Assembly (NCBI GenBank): GCA_020631735.1
Contig: CM036197.1
Location: forward strand, 46,981,880-47,045,879
Length of the DNA stretch: 64,000 bases
Source: Saccharum officinarum
Lineage: Eukaryota > Streptophyta > Magnoliopsida > Poales > Poaceae
Direction of reading: 5' to 3'
The notes beneath the pieces were generated by a model. That model did not search any database, was not told where the DNA came from, and worked only from the letters and a program-made list of their open reading frames with translations. This document shows positions 10,641-22,737 of the stretch, one piece after another. The stretch's first letter is position 1. The number at the start of each line of letters is the position of its first letter. A program made the translations under genes and the position numbers.

Positions 10641-10796
10641 CTTGACTATATATGACAGTTAAGAAAGGTTATATATATCTTCTGATGCATTAGTGTAATT
10701 ATGAGCCCACGTTTTGCTTTCGAGTGCTCTGATGATGGATTGTTGTATGAGACACCGAACACGCTGCAATGAATTCAGGAGAAGACAGTGAGAAAA

Positions 10797-10898
10797 TATT
10801 CGCTTGAACTAATTTTCAGCCAACGAACAGTGTTTTCTTCTCGTAACAAATCAGCATAAGAATTAACGTAAGATAAATTTCAGCATAAGCGAACAGGG
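10797..10898. mobile_element. Small MITE with TTCGCTTG / AGCGAACAGGG ends
   Basis: The left end TATTCGCTTGAACTAATTTT and right end TTCAGCATAAGCGAACAGGG are imperfect inverted copies of the grass MITE terminus CCCTGTTCGCTT. A related copy sits at about 63545-63641. The rest of 10641-11579 shows nothing but AT-rich DNA and the upstream region of the CLC gene. Confidence 0.5.
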
Positions 10899-11579
10899 TT
10901 ATTTGCATCAACCGTGTGCTGTGGGCTTGTGTCCTTGTGGGCTTTACTTCTAAAGTTCTAAAAGTGGCGCATTTTTGACAAAAGGGTGAGTTGAGAATTA
11001 GTATACTCCAAACCTGCCACATGATGTTCTGGTATTACCAATTTGTGCCGTGAATCCCTCATCTGAACGTGACAGTGTGGCAATAATGCCAAGGACTAAT
11101 TAATCCACTCGATCTAGTTCCTTCAAAAAAAATGTTTTCACAAATCTGTCAACATATGCAGAGCAGAGACAGGGCACTTGAAGATGGGGGGAGTACGGAG
11201 TAGGAGTACAGTAACTATCTCCGTAATATATCAGGTAATCAACGAATGAAACCGAATGAGACACAAGGGTCCAGCACAAAATCCATGGCCAGAGGAATCT
11301 GATCCAGAAGCACGACGGGGCGGGCGCACACAGCTTTCGGACGGTAACGCCACCGCAAGATCTTGTCCCGCTCCTCCGCTCCGTGCAGCGCTGCGGCCGC
11401 GTGCCCGTGTTGCCATCGGAGGGTTGGTGACGCGGCCCAACCGTTTCCGAACCCACCGTCACATCCATGTGGGAGCCACCTATTCGTGACCCCACTGGCA
11501 GTCTCACATTGATAACAGTTTTTCTGTGCCGGGACCGGGAGTCTGTCCTTTCTTCTCTGTCGTTACATAAACCCATTGA

Positions 11580-11807
11580 GGCCGTGTTTAGATGCACCAA
11601 AAGTCAGTTTTTTTCGTTCTCTCCGTCACATCAATTTTTAGCTATTTGTATGAAGTATTAAATATAGGTAAAAAATAACTAATTACATAATTTAATTAGA
11701 AATCACGAGAGAAATCTTTTAAACCTAGTTAATATATAATTAAACAATATTTATTAAATAAGACGAAAATAGTACATGTTAAAAAAATTCGCAAACTAAA
11801 CCAGAGC
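11580..11807. mobile_element. MITE with GGCC-TGTTTAG ends, just upstream of the CLC gene
   Basis: Starts GGCCGTGTTTAGATGC and ends AAACTAAACCAGAGCC, an imperfect inverted repeat. The interior has the family hallmark ATTAAATATAGGTAAAAAATAACTAATTACA. Three more copies are at 20769-20994, 48522-48616 (cut by the N gap) and 56609-56851; the last has a clear TTA duplication, pointing to PIF/Harbinger (Tourist-like). Its right end is only about 103 bp from the CLC start codon. Confidence 0.75.
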
Positions 11808-11909
11808 CGAGCACAACTTCCCATCTGCTCGTGCCAGTCAGTTCCTCGGGTGTGCTGTGAGTGGCGGCAAGCGGCGGCGGCGCGCAGGAGCAGCGGAGTG
11901 GCCAAGGCG

Positions 11910-14900
11910 ATGGCGCCGAGGGACCCCAAGGAGGACGGCTTCGGCGTGGGCGGCGGCGGCGCGGCGGATCCGGAGGCTGACATCGAGGCCCCGCTGCTGG
12001 TCTCATCCGGCTCGTCCTTCCTCCTGGACCCGGCGCTCGAGGACGGCGGCGGCGGCGGCGACGAGGAGCAGCGCCGGCGCCGGAGGCGGTTCCTCCACGG
12101 CAGCTACACGCACTCCAACACCACCTCCCAGGTCGCGCTCGTCGGCGCCGATGTCTGCCCCATCGAGAGCCTCGACTACGAGTAGGCCCGCCCCCAATCC
12201 GCCGCAAATCGCTCGCTCGCTTGGACTTGCTTGACCCAGTTGACCGATCATGCTTGTGCTGCGCGCCTGCGCCCCGTGCAGGCTGATCGAGAACGACGTG
12301 TTCAAGCAGGACTGGAGGGCGCGGGGGCGCGGCCACATCCTGCGCTACGTGGCGCTCAAGTGGGCCCTCTGCTTCCTCGTCGGGGCCCTCTCGGCGGCCG
12401 CCGGCTTCGTCGCCAACCTCGGCGTCGAGAATGTCGCCGGCGCCAAGTTCGTCGTCACCTCCAACCTCATGTTGGACGGCAGGTAATAGGCGCCACTAGC
12501 TGAGAGGTTCCTAGCATTCTGTCGATTGGGATTCGGGCGAGGGTACGAGCTTCCGATGCTGATTCACAAGCTAATTTGATTAGACATGGGTCGGCGTTTG
12601 CGGTGTTCCTGGCGTCCAACTTTGCGCTCACGATGTTAGCCACGGTGCTGACGGTGTTTGTGGCGCCTGCGGCTGCCGGATCGGGAATCCCAGAGGTGAA
12701 GGCCTACTTGAACGGTGTTGACGCCCCCAACATATTCTCACTCAAAACTCTGATAGTGAAGGTACTAGTTCCTGTCTCTTTCATCTCTACCAAAGTTCAA
12801 AGTGGCATTGATATTTTGGTGTGACACGATGTATGAGTATGACACCCTGGCTCCATGCTTAATATGAAGTAATGAGCTGGTTGATCGAATTATTGATTTG
12901 TCATTTGGGATTAGCACTGTAGCAGAGATATTTGTAGCCTGCTTGCACGACAGTTTTCAGATTCAGGTGTGGTTCTGTTCTTTCTTGGACTACATTGAGC
13001 TGTTCAAGTGAAATTGAAGATAATTTTAGAGATGATTTACATAAGTTGAAGTCGTGGACCATGAGCATGATTGCTTCAGTGGTTCTGGACATGCTAGAAA
13101 ACTAAGGCATAGTATTTACTATTGAGTTTTTCATAGAAGATCTGGAATACCACACTCTGCGAGGGCATCCATATCTGTCTGTTCTCGATATCTTTTAATT
13201 TTTTTAACTTGGAGCCACGACTGATATGCCTAAGTTCATATCTGATGCATTTTTTGTACAAAATTGTAAAATCACACTGTGCCCAGCGTTCATTACTATA
13301 GTTTATGATAGTTTCTGGGGGAAAATTGTGAAGTTCTGATATGATAGCTTAATTCTAGAGTACTTCTGCTGCATTTAAGGAAGGTGTATTTGGAACATGA
13401 ACATTCCTTGAATCTGCTTGACTCCTTTAACCATATTGATGAAAAGTGAGGTTGATCTTATAGAACATTTCTGGCTACATAATCTCTTCTCTGCCATGGA
13501 GAGAAGTGCTAAACTGTACAAAGGTGTACACATAGACCTTTGCTCTTAATTAGATTACTATGATCTAGTAACTCTATTTTGATGGCAAATGGTGAGGAGC
13601 ACTGAGAATGCATCCTATTTTAAGTTTGCCTAGATTGGGTCTTAGTTTGCCAAAAAAAAACATTTCCAGTTCAACTTGTTTTTTGGTACTTGGTAACATA
13701 GTGTATCCATCCTCTTATGTTAAATGTCTGAATTAATATTTTGGTATGTGCTGGTTTTGAGCAGGTTGTGGGATGCATTGCGGCAGTATCATCATCACTT
13801 CATGTGGGAAAAGCTGGGCCATTGGTACACACAGGCGCATGCATTGCATCAATACTTGGGCAAGGTGGGTCACGTAAATATCGTATGACATGTAGGTGGC
13901 TCAGGTACTTCAAGAATGATAGGGATCGGAGGGACCTTGTTACTTGTGGTTCTGCTGCTGGTATTGCTGCTGCTTTCCGGGCGCCAGTTGGTGGAGTCCT
14001 TTTCGCACTTGAAACAGTATCTTCATGGTAAATTCTTTGAAAATGTGTTTCATGATGTATTTATGAAACTCCTGTTTATTACTATTGCGGAGCGAACACG
14101 AGTCTGAAGGCTGCAATCACATATGATCCATGACTTGGATCATTGTTAAGGACCTACATGATATACAACAACAACAACAACATAGCCTTTTGTCCCAAGC
14201 AAGTTGGGGTAGGCTAGAGATGAAACCCAAAAGAGACGAGAAACAGGGAGACACATAAAGGGACATAAAGGGCATAAGACAAAAAGAGGTCACGGTTCAG
14301 GCACGTTGATTGCCAATCTCCAAGCGCTCCTGTCCATAGCTAAATCCTTGGAGATATTCCACTCCTTAAGATCTCTCTTAACGGACTCGTTCCAAGTTAG
14401 TTTAGGTCGACCTCTACCGCTCTTTACATTATCGGCCCGCTTTAGAACTCCACTACGCACCGGCGCCTCAGGAGGCCTCCGTTGGATATGTCCAAATCAT
14501 CTCAACCGATGTTGAATCAATTTCTCCTCAATTGGTGCCACCCCAACCCTATCCCGAATATCGTCGTTCCGGACTCTATCCCTCCTTGTGTGCCCACAAC
14601 ACCAACGCAACATACACATCTCTGCTACACTCAATTGCTGGACATGTCGTCTTTTTGTAGGCTAACACTCAACACCGTATAACATCGCCGGACGAATCGC
14701 CGTCCTATAGAACTTACCTTTCAGCTTCTGAGGCACCCTTTTGTCACAGAGAACGCCAGAAGCTTGACGCCATTTCAACCAGCCGGCTGAAATTCTATGT
14801 CTAACATCTTCATCAATGTCTCCATCATTTTGTAGCATCGACCCTAAATACCGAAAAGTATCCTTCTTGGCCACCACTTGTTCATCGAGGCTAACGTCTC

Positions 14901-17900
14901 CCTCCTCGTGCCTAGTCGCGCTGAAATCGCACCTCATGTACTCGGTCTTAGTCCTACTAAGTCTGAACCCTTTCGACTCTAACGTGTGCCTCCATAGTTC
15001 TAACTTCCTATTAACCCCCGCCCTACTGTCGTCAACTAGCACCACATCATCAGCAAAGAGCATACACCAAGGAATATCACCTTGTATGTCCCTTGTGACC
15101 TCATCCATCACCAAAGCAAATAAATAAGGGCTCAAAGCTGACCCCTGATGCAGTCCTATTTTAATTGGAAAGTCACCGGTGTCGCCATCACATGTTCGGA
15201 CAAACGTCACCACATCCCTGTACATATCCTTGATGAGGGTAACGTACTTAGTTGGGACTTTGTGCTTTTCCAAGGCCCACCACATGATATTTCTCGGAAC
15301 TTTGTCATATGCCTTCTCGAGGTCAATAAAGACCATGTGCAAGTCCTTCTTCTGCTCCCTATATCTCTCCATCAATTGTCGTAATAAGAAAATCGCCTCC
15401 ATGGTCGACCTACCAGACATGAACCCAAACTGATTTTGGGTCACATGTGTCACTCTCCTTAGGCGATGCTCGATAACCCTCTCTCAGAGCTTCATCGTAT
15501 GACTCATCAACTTAATCCCATGGTAGTTAGTACAACTTTGAACATCTCCCTTGTTCTTGAAGATAGGTACTAATATACTTCTCCTCTATTCTTCAGACAT
15601 CTTGTTAGACCGAAAAATAAGGTTAAAAAGGTTAGTTAACCATACTATCGCTCTGGCGCCTAGGTATCTCCACACCTCAATGGGGATACCATCAGGGCCC
15701 ATCGCTTTACCTCCCTTCATCCTCTTCAAAGCCTCTTCGATCTCTGCCTCCTGAATTCTCCTCATAAAGCGTCTGTTGGGATCGTCAAATGAGTCGTCCA
15801 ACTCAAGGGCAGGACCCTCATTCTCCCCATTAAACAGCTTGTCGAAGTACTCTCTTCATCTGTCCTTGATCTCCTCATCCTTCACCAGAAGTCGATCTGT
15901 CCCATCCTTGATGCATTTTATTTGGTTGATGTCCCTTGTCTTCCTCTCGCGGATTCTAGTCATCCTATAAATGTCCTTCTCCCCTTCCTTCGTGCCTAGC
16001 CGCTAATAAAGGCCATCATACGCCTGACCTTTTGCTACACTTACAGCTCGCTTTGCAACCCTCTTCGCTATTTTATAGCCCTCGATGTTGGCTACACTCT
16101 TGTTATGGTGGAGACGCTTGAAACACTTTTTCTCCCTAATAGTCCTTTGCACCTCGTCATTCCACCACCATGTGTCTTTCGCTTCCCGTTTGCCTCTCCT
16201 ACTCACGCCAAACACTTCCGAAGCCACCTTTCGGACACATGTTGTCATCTTTAGCCACATGTCGTCGGCATCTTCTCCTTCTTCCCAAGGCCCCTCGTCT
16301 AGCATCCTCTCCTTAAACGTTTGCACTGCTTCCCCTCTAAGCTTCCACCACTTCGTTCTCGCAATCTTGGGCCGTTTGTCCCGGTGGACACGTACCCGAA
16401 AGCGAAAGTCCGCCACCACAAGCTTATGTTGAGGGACAACACACTCCCCAGGTAACACCTTACAATCAAAGCAAGCACGTCTATCCTCCCTCCTTGTAAG
16501 GATAAAGTCGATCTGGCTCGAGTGTTGTCCACTACGAAAGGTTACTAGATGAGATTCCCTCTTCCTAAAGAGGGTGTTCGCTATAAACAAGTCATAGGCC
16601 AGCGCGAAGTTCAAAACATCCTCCCCCTCTTGATTCCTACTACCATACCCGAACCCCCCGTGCACCCGCTCGAAACCTACATTAGTCGCACCAACATGGC
16701 CGTTGAGGTCTCCTCCTATAAAGAGTTTCTCGCTGATAGGCACGATACTAACCATGCTATCAAGATCTTTCCAAAACTGTCTTTTGGTGCCCTCGCTAAG
16801 ACCTACCTGAGGGCATAGGCACTGATCACATTCAGAGCCGAATCTCCAACTACCAGCTTGACCAAGATAATCCGGTCGCCTTGCCTCCTAACATCAACGA
16901 CTCCATCCTTAAGGCTCCTATCGATCAAGATGCCTACATCATTCCTACCCGATTACCCGATGTTGTCCCCGTGTACCAAAGTTTGAAGCCAATATCCTCC
17001 ACCTCCTTCGCCTTCTGGCCCTTCCATTTAGTCTCCTGAACGCATAGAATATTTACACGCCTTCTAATTGCTGCATCGACTAGCTCTCTTAGCTTACCCG
17101 TTAGGGACCCTACGTTCCAGCTACCTAGACGAATCCTAGTTGGCTCGGCTAGCTTCCTTACTCTTCGCACCCGTCGAGGGAAGTGCGAAGACCCTTGCTC
17201 ATTTTTCACTATACCCGGGCGTAGATGTAGCGCGCCACTAAGGTTGCGACGGCCCGACCCTTACTCATTTTTCATCGTACCCGGGTCACGATACGACGCG
17301 CCACTAAGAGGATGACGACCCGGCCCTTGCCCATTTAACACCACACCCGGGTTCCGATGTAGCGCGTCGCTAAGAGGGTTACGCCCCAACGAATCTCTTG
17401 TGGGTTTCAAATCCATGAGAGTGGCTGTTTTTTTACTGTTGGTTCGCCAGACCTTAACACACCCTCCTCCTTTACCCGGGCTTAGGACCGGCTATGTTGA
17501 GACGACTTAAGAAAGTCTTCCAGTCAACATAGGCGGAGTTAAGGACCTACATGATATGTTGATAAAAAAATTTCCCTGTTGCCTGAGAAGATGTCAAACC
17601 GTGTTTTTCAAAAGAAAATAAGCGATAACAATAGACTCTATACTTCAATGGGCCTCCTATTCAACATCACTGCTTTCCTATTGTTAATGATTTTTTAAGT
17701 TACTTTTACATGAAATAAGAAGGGTGACATAAGGAGTGTTCCACCCAGTGGAAAATTCGACTAGCGCAAATGTTTCTTATCATCTGCCACCTCTTTCAAA
17801 CAGAAAATAGTAATTGAAATTTGTTCAAGCACGGGTAGTATACAAGTATTGATCCACAGAAGGGTACGTTGCACTAGATTTGCTCCATATGCATATCCCT

Positions 17901-20063
17901 TCATAGGTATGGCGTCTTTCATGGACGAACTTTTTTGTACAACTTACAGACATTGAAATATATTTTCTTTTATTTGCAGGTGGAGGAGTGCTCTACTATG
18001 GCGAGCCTTTTTCACAACAGCAATGGTCGCTGTTGTGCTTAGGGCATTGATAGACTTCTGTCAAAGTGGCAAGTGTGGCTTATTTGGGAAAGGTGGCCTT
18101 ATAATGTTTGATGTGACAGCAGATTATGTCACCTACCATTTGATTGATTTACCTCCAGTAATCACTTTAGGGGTTTTTGGAGGTATACTGGGGAGTTTGT
18201 ACAACTTTTTCCTGGACAAGGTTCTCCGTCTCTACAACCTTATCAACGAGTATGTACCAATGTTGCCTCAGTTTAAACTACCCCAACTTGTGCGGTTTAA
18301 ACTGAACACCATGCATGCTCTATTTTATTGCAGTTTCAATAACCTAACAATGTCTCCTTTACTGTTGTATTATATCAGTTTTGAAAACCAATACAAATAG
18401 CTTCTCATAAAGATCGCATTGTGCATCTACTGAATCATTTGTAATCAAAATGGTCAAGTATTTGTGACATCTTGAACTAAAGTCTTTTATTTATTTTCAG
18501 GAAAGGAAAAACTTACAAACTGCTCCTGGCTGCAACAGTCACTGTTTGTACATCATGTTGTCTCTTTGGTTTGCCATGGATTGCTGCTTGCAAACCTTGT
18601 CCAACTGACACTGGAGAAGCTTGTCCATCAATAGGCCGTTCTGGTAATTTCAAGAAATTCCAATGTGCAATGGATGAATACAATGATTTGGCTAGCCTAT
18701 TCTTCAACACAAACGATGACACTATTAGAAACCTCTACAGTGCTGGCACTGATGATGAATTCCACATTTCTTCCATCCTTGTGTTCTTTGTTGCATCGTA
18801 TTTTTTGGGTATCTTCAGCTATGGCCTTGCTTTACCATCTGGCCTTTTTGTGCCAGTTATTTTAACTGGTGCAGCTTATGGCCGTCTGGTAGGCATGTTG
18901 ATTGGGTCACAGTCAACTTTAGATCATGGTCTTTTTGCAGTTCTTGGCTCTGCTGCTCTGTTAGGAGGATCAATGAGGATGACTGTTTCCGTTTGTGTTA
19001 TCATCCTAGAACTGACTAATAATCTGCGTATGCTTCCTTTGGTAATGCTTGTCCTTCTCATATCAAAGGTGGTGGCAGATGCTTTCAATGCAAACGTCTA
19101 CGATTTGCTTGTTAGATTGAAAGGGTTTCCACATCTTGAAGGATATGCTGAACCATACATGAGGCAATTGACAGTCAGTGATGTTGTAACTGGTCCTCTA
19201 CAGACATTCAATGGCATAGAGAAGGTTGGCCATATAGTTCATGTCTTGAAGACAACTGGTCATAATGGTTTCCCTGTGGTTGATGAGCCACCATTTTCAG
19301 ATACTCCTACATTGTATGGTCTAATTCTTCGAGACCACCTGCTTGTTCTGTTGAGGAAGAAGGACTTCATCCGTAGTTGCACAGCTTCTACACGGAATGC
19401 TTCAAACCATTTCTCACATGCTGAGTTTGCTAAACGTGGATCAGGAAAACATGACAGGATTGAGGACATTGAATTATGTCCAGAAGAACTGGAAATGTTT
19501 GTAGATTTGCATCCATTCACAAACACATCTCCATATACTGTCCTTGAGACTATGTCTTTGGCTAAGGCTCTTATACTTTTCCGTGAAGTTGGATTGAGAC
19601 ATCTTTTGGTTCTACCAAAATCTTCTAAGGTTAGCGGTGTTTTTAGGCTTTGGTTACTTTATTGTTGCTATGTTTATTTCCTTCATGCTTGTCTGGACAA
19701 GTCTTAGCTCCTTGGTTACAACTTTGGGCCACCTATTAGCATCAAGTGTTGTTAATCATAATAATTACTTTCTATGTTGTGAGACAGCACGGATCACACC
19801 AGTTGCATTTGTATTTCTTTCCAGTGCCATTTTCTTTATATTATAGTACATAAGTCTCATTAGAAATGACAAATACTTCTGATAGTGGTCACTGATAACA
19901 TTTTGGCTGTTAATTTCATTAAATGCAGAGGGCGCCTGTTGTCGGCATACTAACGAGGCACGATTTCATGCCTGAACATATATTGGGCCTTCATCCTTTC
20001 CTCTTTAAGAGCAGATGGAAGAAGGTGCGACTTGGCAAGGTGAAAGTCACCAACATATTTTGA
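11910..20063 (+). CDS. CLC-c: CLC-c/g-type anion channel/transporter, 7 exons, 815 aa
   Basis: Exons: 11910-12181, 12282-12482, 12584-12761, 13765-14027, 17980-18249, 18501-19629, 19929-20063 (stop TGA). All junctions are GT-AG and phases agree (2448 nt). Plant CLC proteins move Cl- or NO3- across vacuolar and other endomembranes. Hallmarks: [16 protein letters not shown] before the first membrane helix; selectivity filter GSGIPE at residues 190-195 (Ser, as in chloride-preferring members, not Pro as in nitrate-selective CLC-a); [10 protein letters not shown] with Ala234 where exchangers have the gating Glu; [23 protein letters not shown]; and two C-terminal CBS domains from roughly residue 600. 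Ser in the filter plus Ala at the gate suggests the CLC-c/g clade. The start ATG follows in-frame sequence open to 11850, but similarity begins near MAPRDPKED. Intron 4 (3952 bp) houses an RTE LINE. Confidence 0.95.
14662..15801 (-). pseudogene. RTE reverse transcriptase (broken)
   Basis: Frames 15801-15586 and 15453-14662. The first has [14 protein letters not shown] (RT motif 1 region). The second has [41 protein letters not shown] and the catalytic [11 protein letters not shown], then a C-terminal [11 protein letters not shown] block. In-frame stops lie between them at about 15480-15590. The order and motifs are those of RTE-clade LINEs. Confidence 0.9.
16003..17209 (-). pseudogene. RTE endonuclease region (broken)
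   Basis: Frames 17209-16934 and 16755-16003. The first holds the N-terminal endonuclease motif [13 protein letters not shown] and CVQETKWKG. The second holds [18 protein letters not shown] and the terminal HKLVVADF, then a linker leading to the RT. Both carry recognisable AP-endonuclease family motifs (established for RTE/L1). A disrupted stretch separates the frames at 16756-16933. Confidence 0.85.
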
Positions 20064-20768
20064 AGCTTGCTGGTGACTGATGATTTGGGGAGGTCACAGA
20101 AGGATCATCCAATCGCCATTGTATTGTTTTACTCCAAAAAATCTCATCGAGCGAGGAATCATGTATTTTGCAGAGAATAACTCAACCTGAATACTAGTGG
20201 ACCTTACTTCAGGAAAATAATTTCGTTGTAAATGCTAACAAGAGGATGGAACATGGCTTCTAAATGCTAACAAGTTCTTTTCCCACGAAGAAGAGGAATA
20301 TGTCACTGTAAATTCATCATAAATACTTTAGCTAACCTTTGACAACAAATGCTATTTGTAGGGTCTAGGTGCATCCATTGTTAGGCCCATCAGTGCAAAT
20401 TCCATCTTTCATTCTTATAGGCTACTATTCAAAACAGTTGCTCATATCTCTGCATATGATGTGATAAATACAATGTATTTCCTCAGCTTTGTTTCATAGC
20501 TTCTTTTTGCAATATTGCTTACATTGTGTTACAACAAGCTGAAAGCCTGAAACTGATGGTTCAGCTTCTGAGTTGTATTCATTGGATCTAAATGCTAATG
20601 GTCAAGACTCAAGACCATTGATAAAATTAGGAGATCCTTTTTATGGAAAGGAAGGAGGTTAATGATGACTGTTGTTTGGTAGCATGGGAAAATGTGGCTC
20701 GGCCAATAATTGACCTTGGAGGACTGGAGGTCTTGGGATCGCCAATTTACAAATTATGGACTGGGTGG
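20064..20768 (+). other. CLC 3' UTR and flank
   Basis: AT-rich sequence following the CLC stop codon. No other gene is seen; no single poly(A) site can be chosen with confidence. Confidence 0.5.
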
Positions 20769-20994
20769 GGGTGTTTAGTTCTCACTCAAAAACTTTACAT
20801 CTCATCCCATCAAATGTTCAGAGACGTGCATAGAGTATTAAATATAGATAAAAAATAACTAATTACACAGTTTATATGTATTTTGCGACACAAATCTTTT
20901 AAGCCTAATTAGCTCATGATTGACACTAATTGATATAGTTACACATATGCTACAATACCCTAAAAAATTTTACAGCCCCTGAACTAAACACGCC
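20769..20994. mobile_element. MITE with TGTTTAG ends, downstream of CLC
   Basis: Starts GGTGTTTAGTTCTCAC and ends CTGAACTAAACACGCC; the interior TATTAAATATAGATAAAAAATAACTAATTACACAG matches the other three copies in the window in shape. No clear target-site duplication seen. The next 220 bp hold nothing recognisable. Confidence 0.75.
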
Positions 20995-21302
20995 CTGGGT
21001 ATTACAGGTGGGATATGATGGCCCTAGTTGGGTAAAACCAATGAAGATCGACCACGCTTTGGACTTGTGACATTCCAATGTTTGTCATTTCACTCAAGTT
21101 ACAAGTGGCATAGACACCACACTTTGTTCTGGTAAGGTCAGTCTCAGTGAGGGTTTCATGGTCCAATTTTCAATACAACCATTTTTTTTTAAAACAGAGC
21201 AGAAGAGTTTCATCCCCATAAGAGCAGTCCCAATGGCTGAAACCACGCGCACTGTCCAAGAGAACCACGTCAGCAAAAATCATCTATAGAAATTACCCTA
21301 TA

Positions 21303-21787
21303 CTCCCTCCGTCCAGAAAAACATACAATTCTAACACAGTGTCACGTTTTAGTATCTTAACTTTGATCAATTATAGATAAAAAGTATCAATATTTATGAT
21401 ATCAAATAAATATCATTTGATTAATTATGAAATATATTTTCATAATAAATTAATTTGGAGCCATAAATATAAATACTATTCATTGTAAACCTGGTCAAAC
21501 GTGATCTACTCCCTCTGTCCTGTAATACAGTGCGTTCTAAAAATTATAAGACAACTTAAGGAAACACTCAAATAACGCATGTACCCATAGATTATTCTAA
21601 TTATAGAGTTTCTTCTCAAATCATGGCTTCCTTTTTAACGAACCTTGTCAAATCTAAACATAGTCTTTATGTAGAATGCATTGTATTTCGATATAAATTT
21701 TAGAAGTCACAATGCACTCTGATTCGGGACGGAGGGAGTACTTTTTTCAGCACCTAACCGATAATTGTATGTTTTTTAAGGACGGAG
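21303..21787. mobile_element. Outer Stowaway-like MITE
   Basis: Left end CTCCGTCCAGAAAAACATAC (from about 21307) pairs with the right end, whose reverse complement is CTCCGTCCTTAAAAAACATA. Inserted in the Harbinger-like element and itself interrupted by the inner MITE at 21509-21738. Confidence 0.75.
21509..21738. mobile_element. Inner Stowaway MITE
   Basis: Begins CTCCCTCTGTCCTGTAATAC and ends GGGACGGAGGGAG, flanked by TA at 21507-21508 and 21739-21740. Length 230 bp. Canonical Stowaway (Tc1/mariner) ends and duplication. Confidence 0.85.
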
Positions 21788-22737
21788 AAAATACAATAGA
21801 AGAGTCTTCGCGCAATAAATATTAGCTTTTTTCTCCTTTCTCTCTCCTTGTCCCGTCCTCCCTCCGATACTTTCTTTCCTATCCTTCTCTCCCAGGCACA
21901 TGATTCTGGAGAACGCATGCGGGAGTCGCAAGAGAGAGAGAACGCACACGACGGTGTGGGCAAGGAGCCTGCGTGGCCTGCACGGCGACGCGGCCGAACG
22001 TGAGCCAGCGCGGAGGCAAGTGAGGCAGGGATCCCGCCGCGGCCAAACGCGAGTGGTCTGGGCAACTGCGGCCGACCTGCGCGGTCTGGGCGGATGCGAG
22101 CGGCCTGCGGACGGCGGCGTGGCCTATGCGGACGCGCGCGGCCTGTGCGACAACCGCGCGACCTACGCGATGACAGCGTGACTTGCGACCTGCGCGGCCT
22201 GTGCCGCTGTGCGGACGTGAGCTGCCTGCGGACGCGTGCGGCCTATCCGACGATGGCGAGACCTGCGCGGCCTGTGCGATGGCTGCGCGACCTGTGCGGA
22301 CGCGAGCGGCCTGCGGACAACGGCGCGGCCAGCGCGGCCCGGGCGACGACGGCGTCGCGGCCAGCGCGGAGGAGAAAGTCCCATCGCGGTCCCCACCGAT
22401 CGAAACCACTCGTTTCCTCCCAACGGCGAAGTAGCGATTTCTTGGTGCCTCAGTTGCCGAGCAGACGTGGTTTCTCTCCGAAGAAAGGGTTTCATCAAAT
22501 TTGCTTCTCTTTCTTCATTAATTAGATTGTCACGTCAGATTTTTACTGAGTTGATAGGATAATTAATAGAGATAGAAACTATTGTTAATATCCCATTGGG
22601 AGTGCTCTAAAACTCTCTCTGCTCTCATGAAACTTTCATCATCTCTCTTCATCAATATAGTGTCATGTCAGCATATTTAATGTTCATAAAACCATACGAA
22701 ACCCGTTAAGGTTGGCCTAAACTAGATGGTTACATAG

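Larger units (their letters stand above)
14165..17537 (-). mobile_element. RTE-clade non-LTR retrotransposon in CLC intron 4
   Basis: Complete insertion, antisense to CLC. It is flanked by a perfect 20-bp target-site duplication, GTTAAGGACCTACATGATAT, at 14145-14164 and 17538-17557. The minus-strand 3' end is a short (TTG)n tail (14165-14182 on the plus strand reads ACAACAACAAC), typical of RTE elements, which lack poly(A). It encodes an apurinic-type endonuclease then a reverse transcriptase, both broken by stops and shifts. Length 3373 bp. Intact ends and a perfect duplication suggest fairly recent insertion, yet the ORF is interrupted several times, so it may have been copied as a defective element. 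Confidence 0.92.
21222..22607. mobile_element. TAA-flanked 1.4 kb Harbinger-like non-autonomous element
   Basis: Terminal inverted repeats GAGCAGTCCCAATGG (left) and GAGCACTCCCAATGG (reverse complement of right), flanked by TAA at 21219-21221 and 22608-22610. TIR style and TAA duplication fit PIF/Harbinger. The left half contains two nested Stowaway MITEs. The right half (about 21890-22480) is a strongly GC-rich block with recurring GCGGCCTGYGCGG-like text, open in several frames but with no protein similarity I recognise. No transposase is visible. Confidence 0.75.

Noticed and set aside
14816..15433. Plus-strand frames inside the RTE element
   Set aside because: They are shadows of the minus-strand reverse transcriptase, which has clear catalytic motifs.
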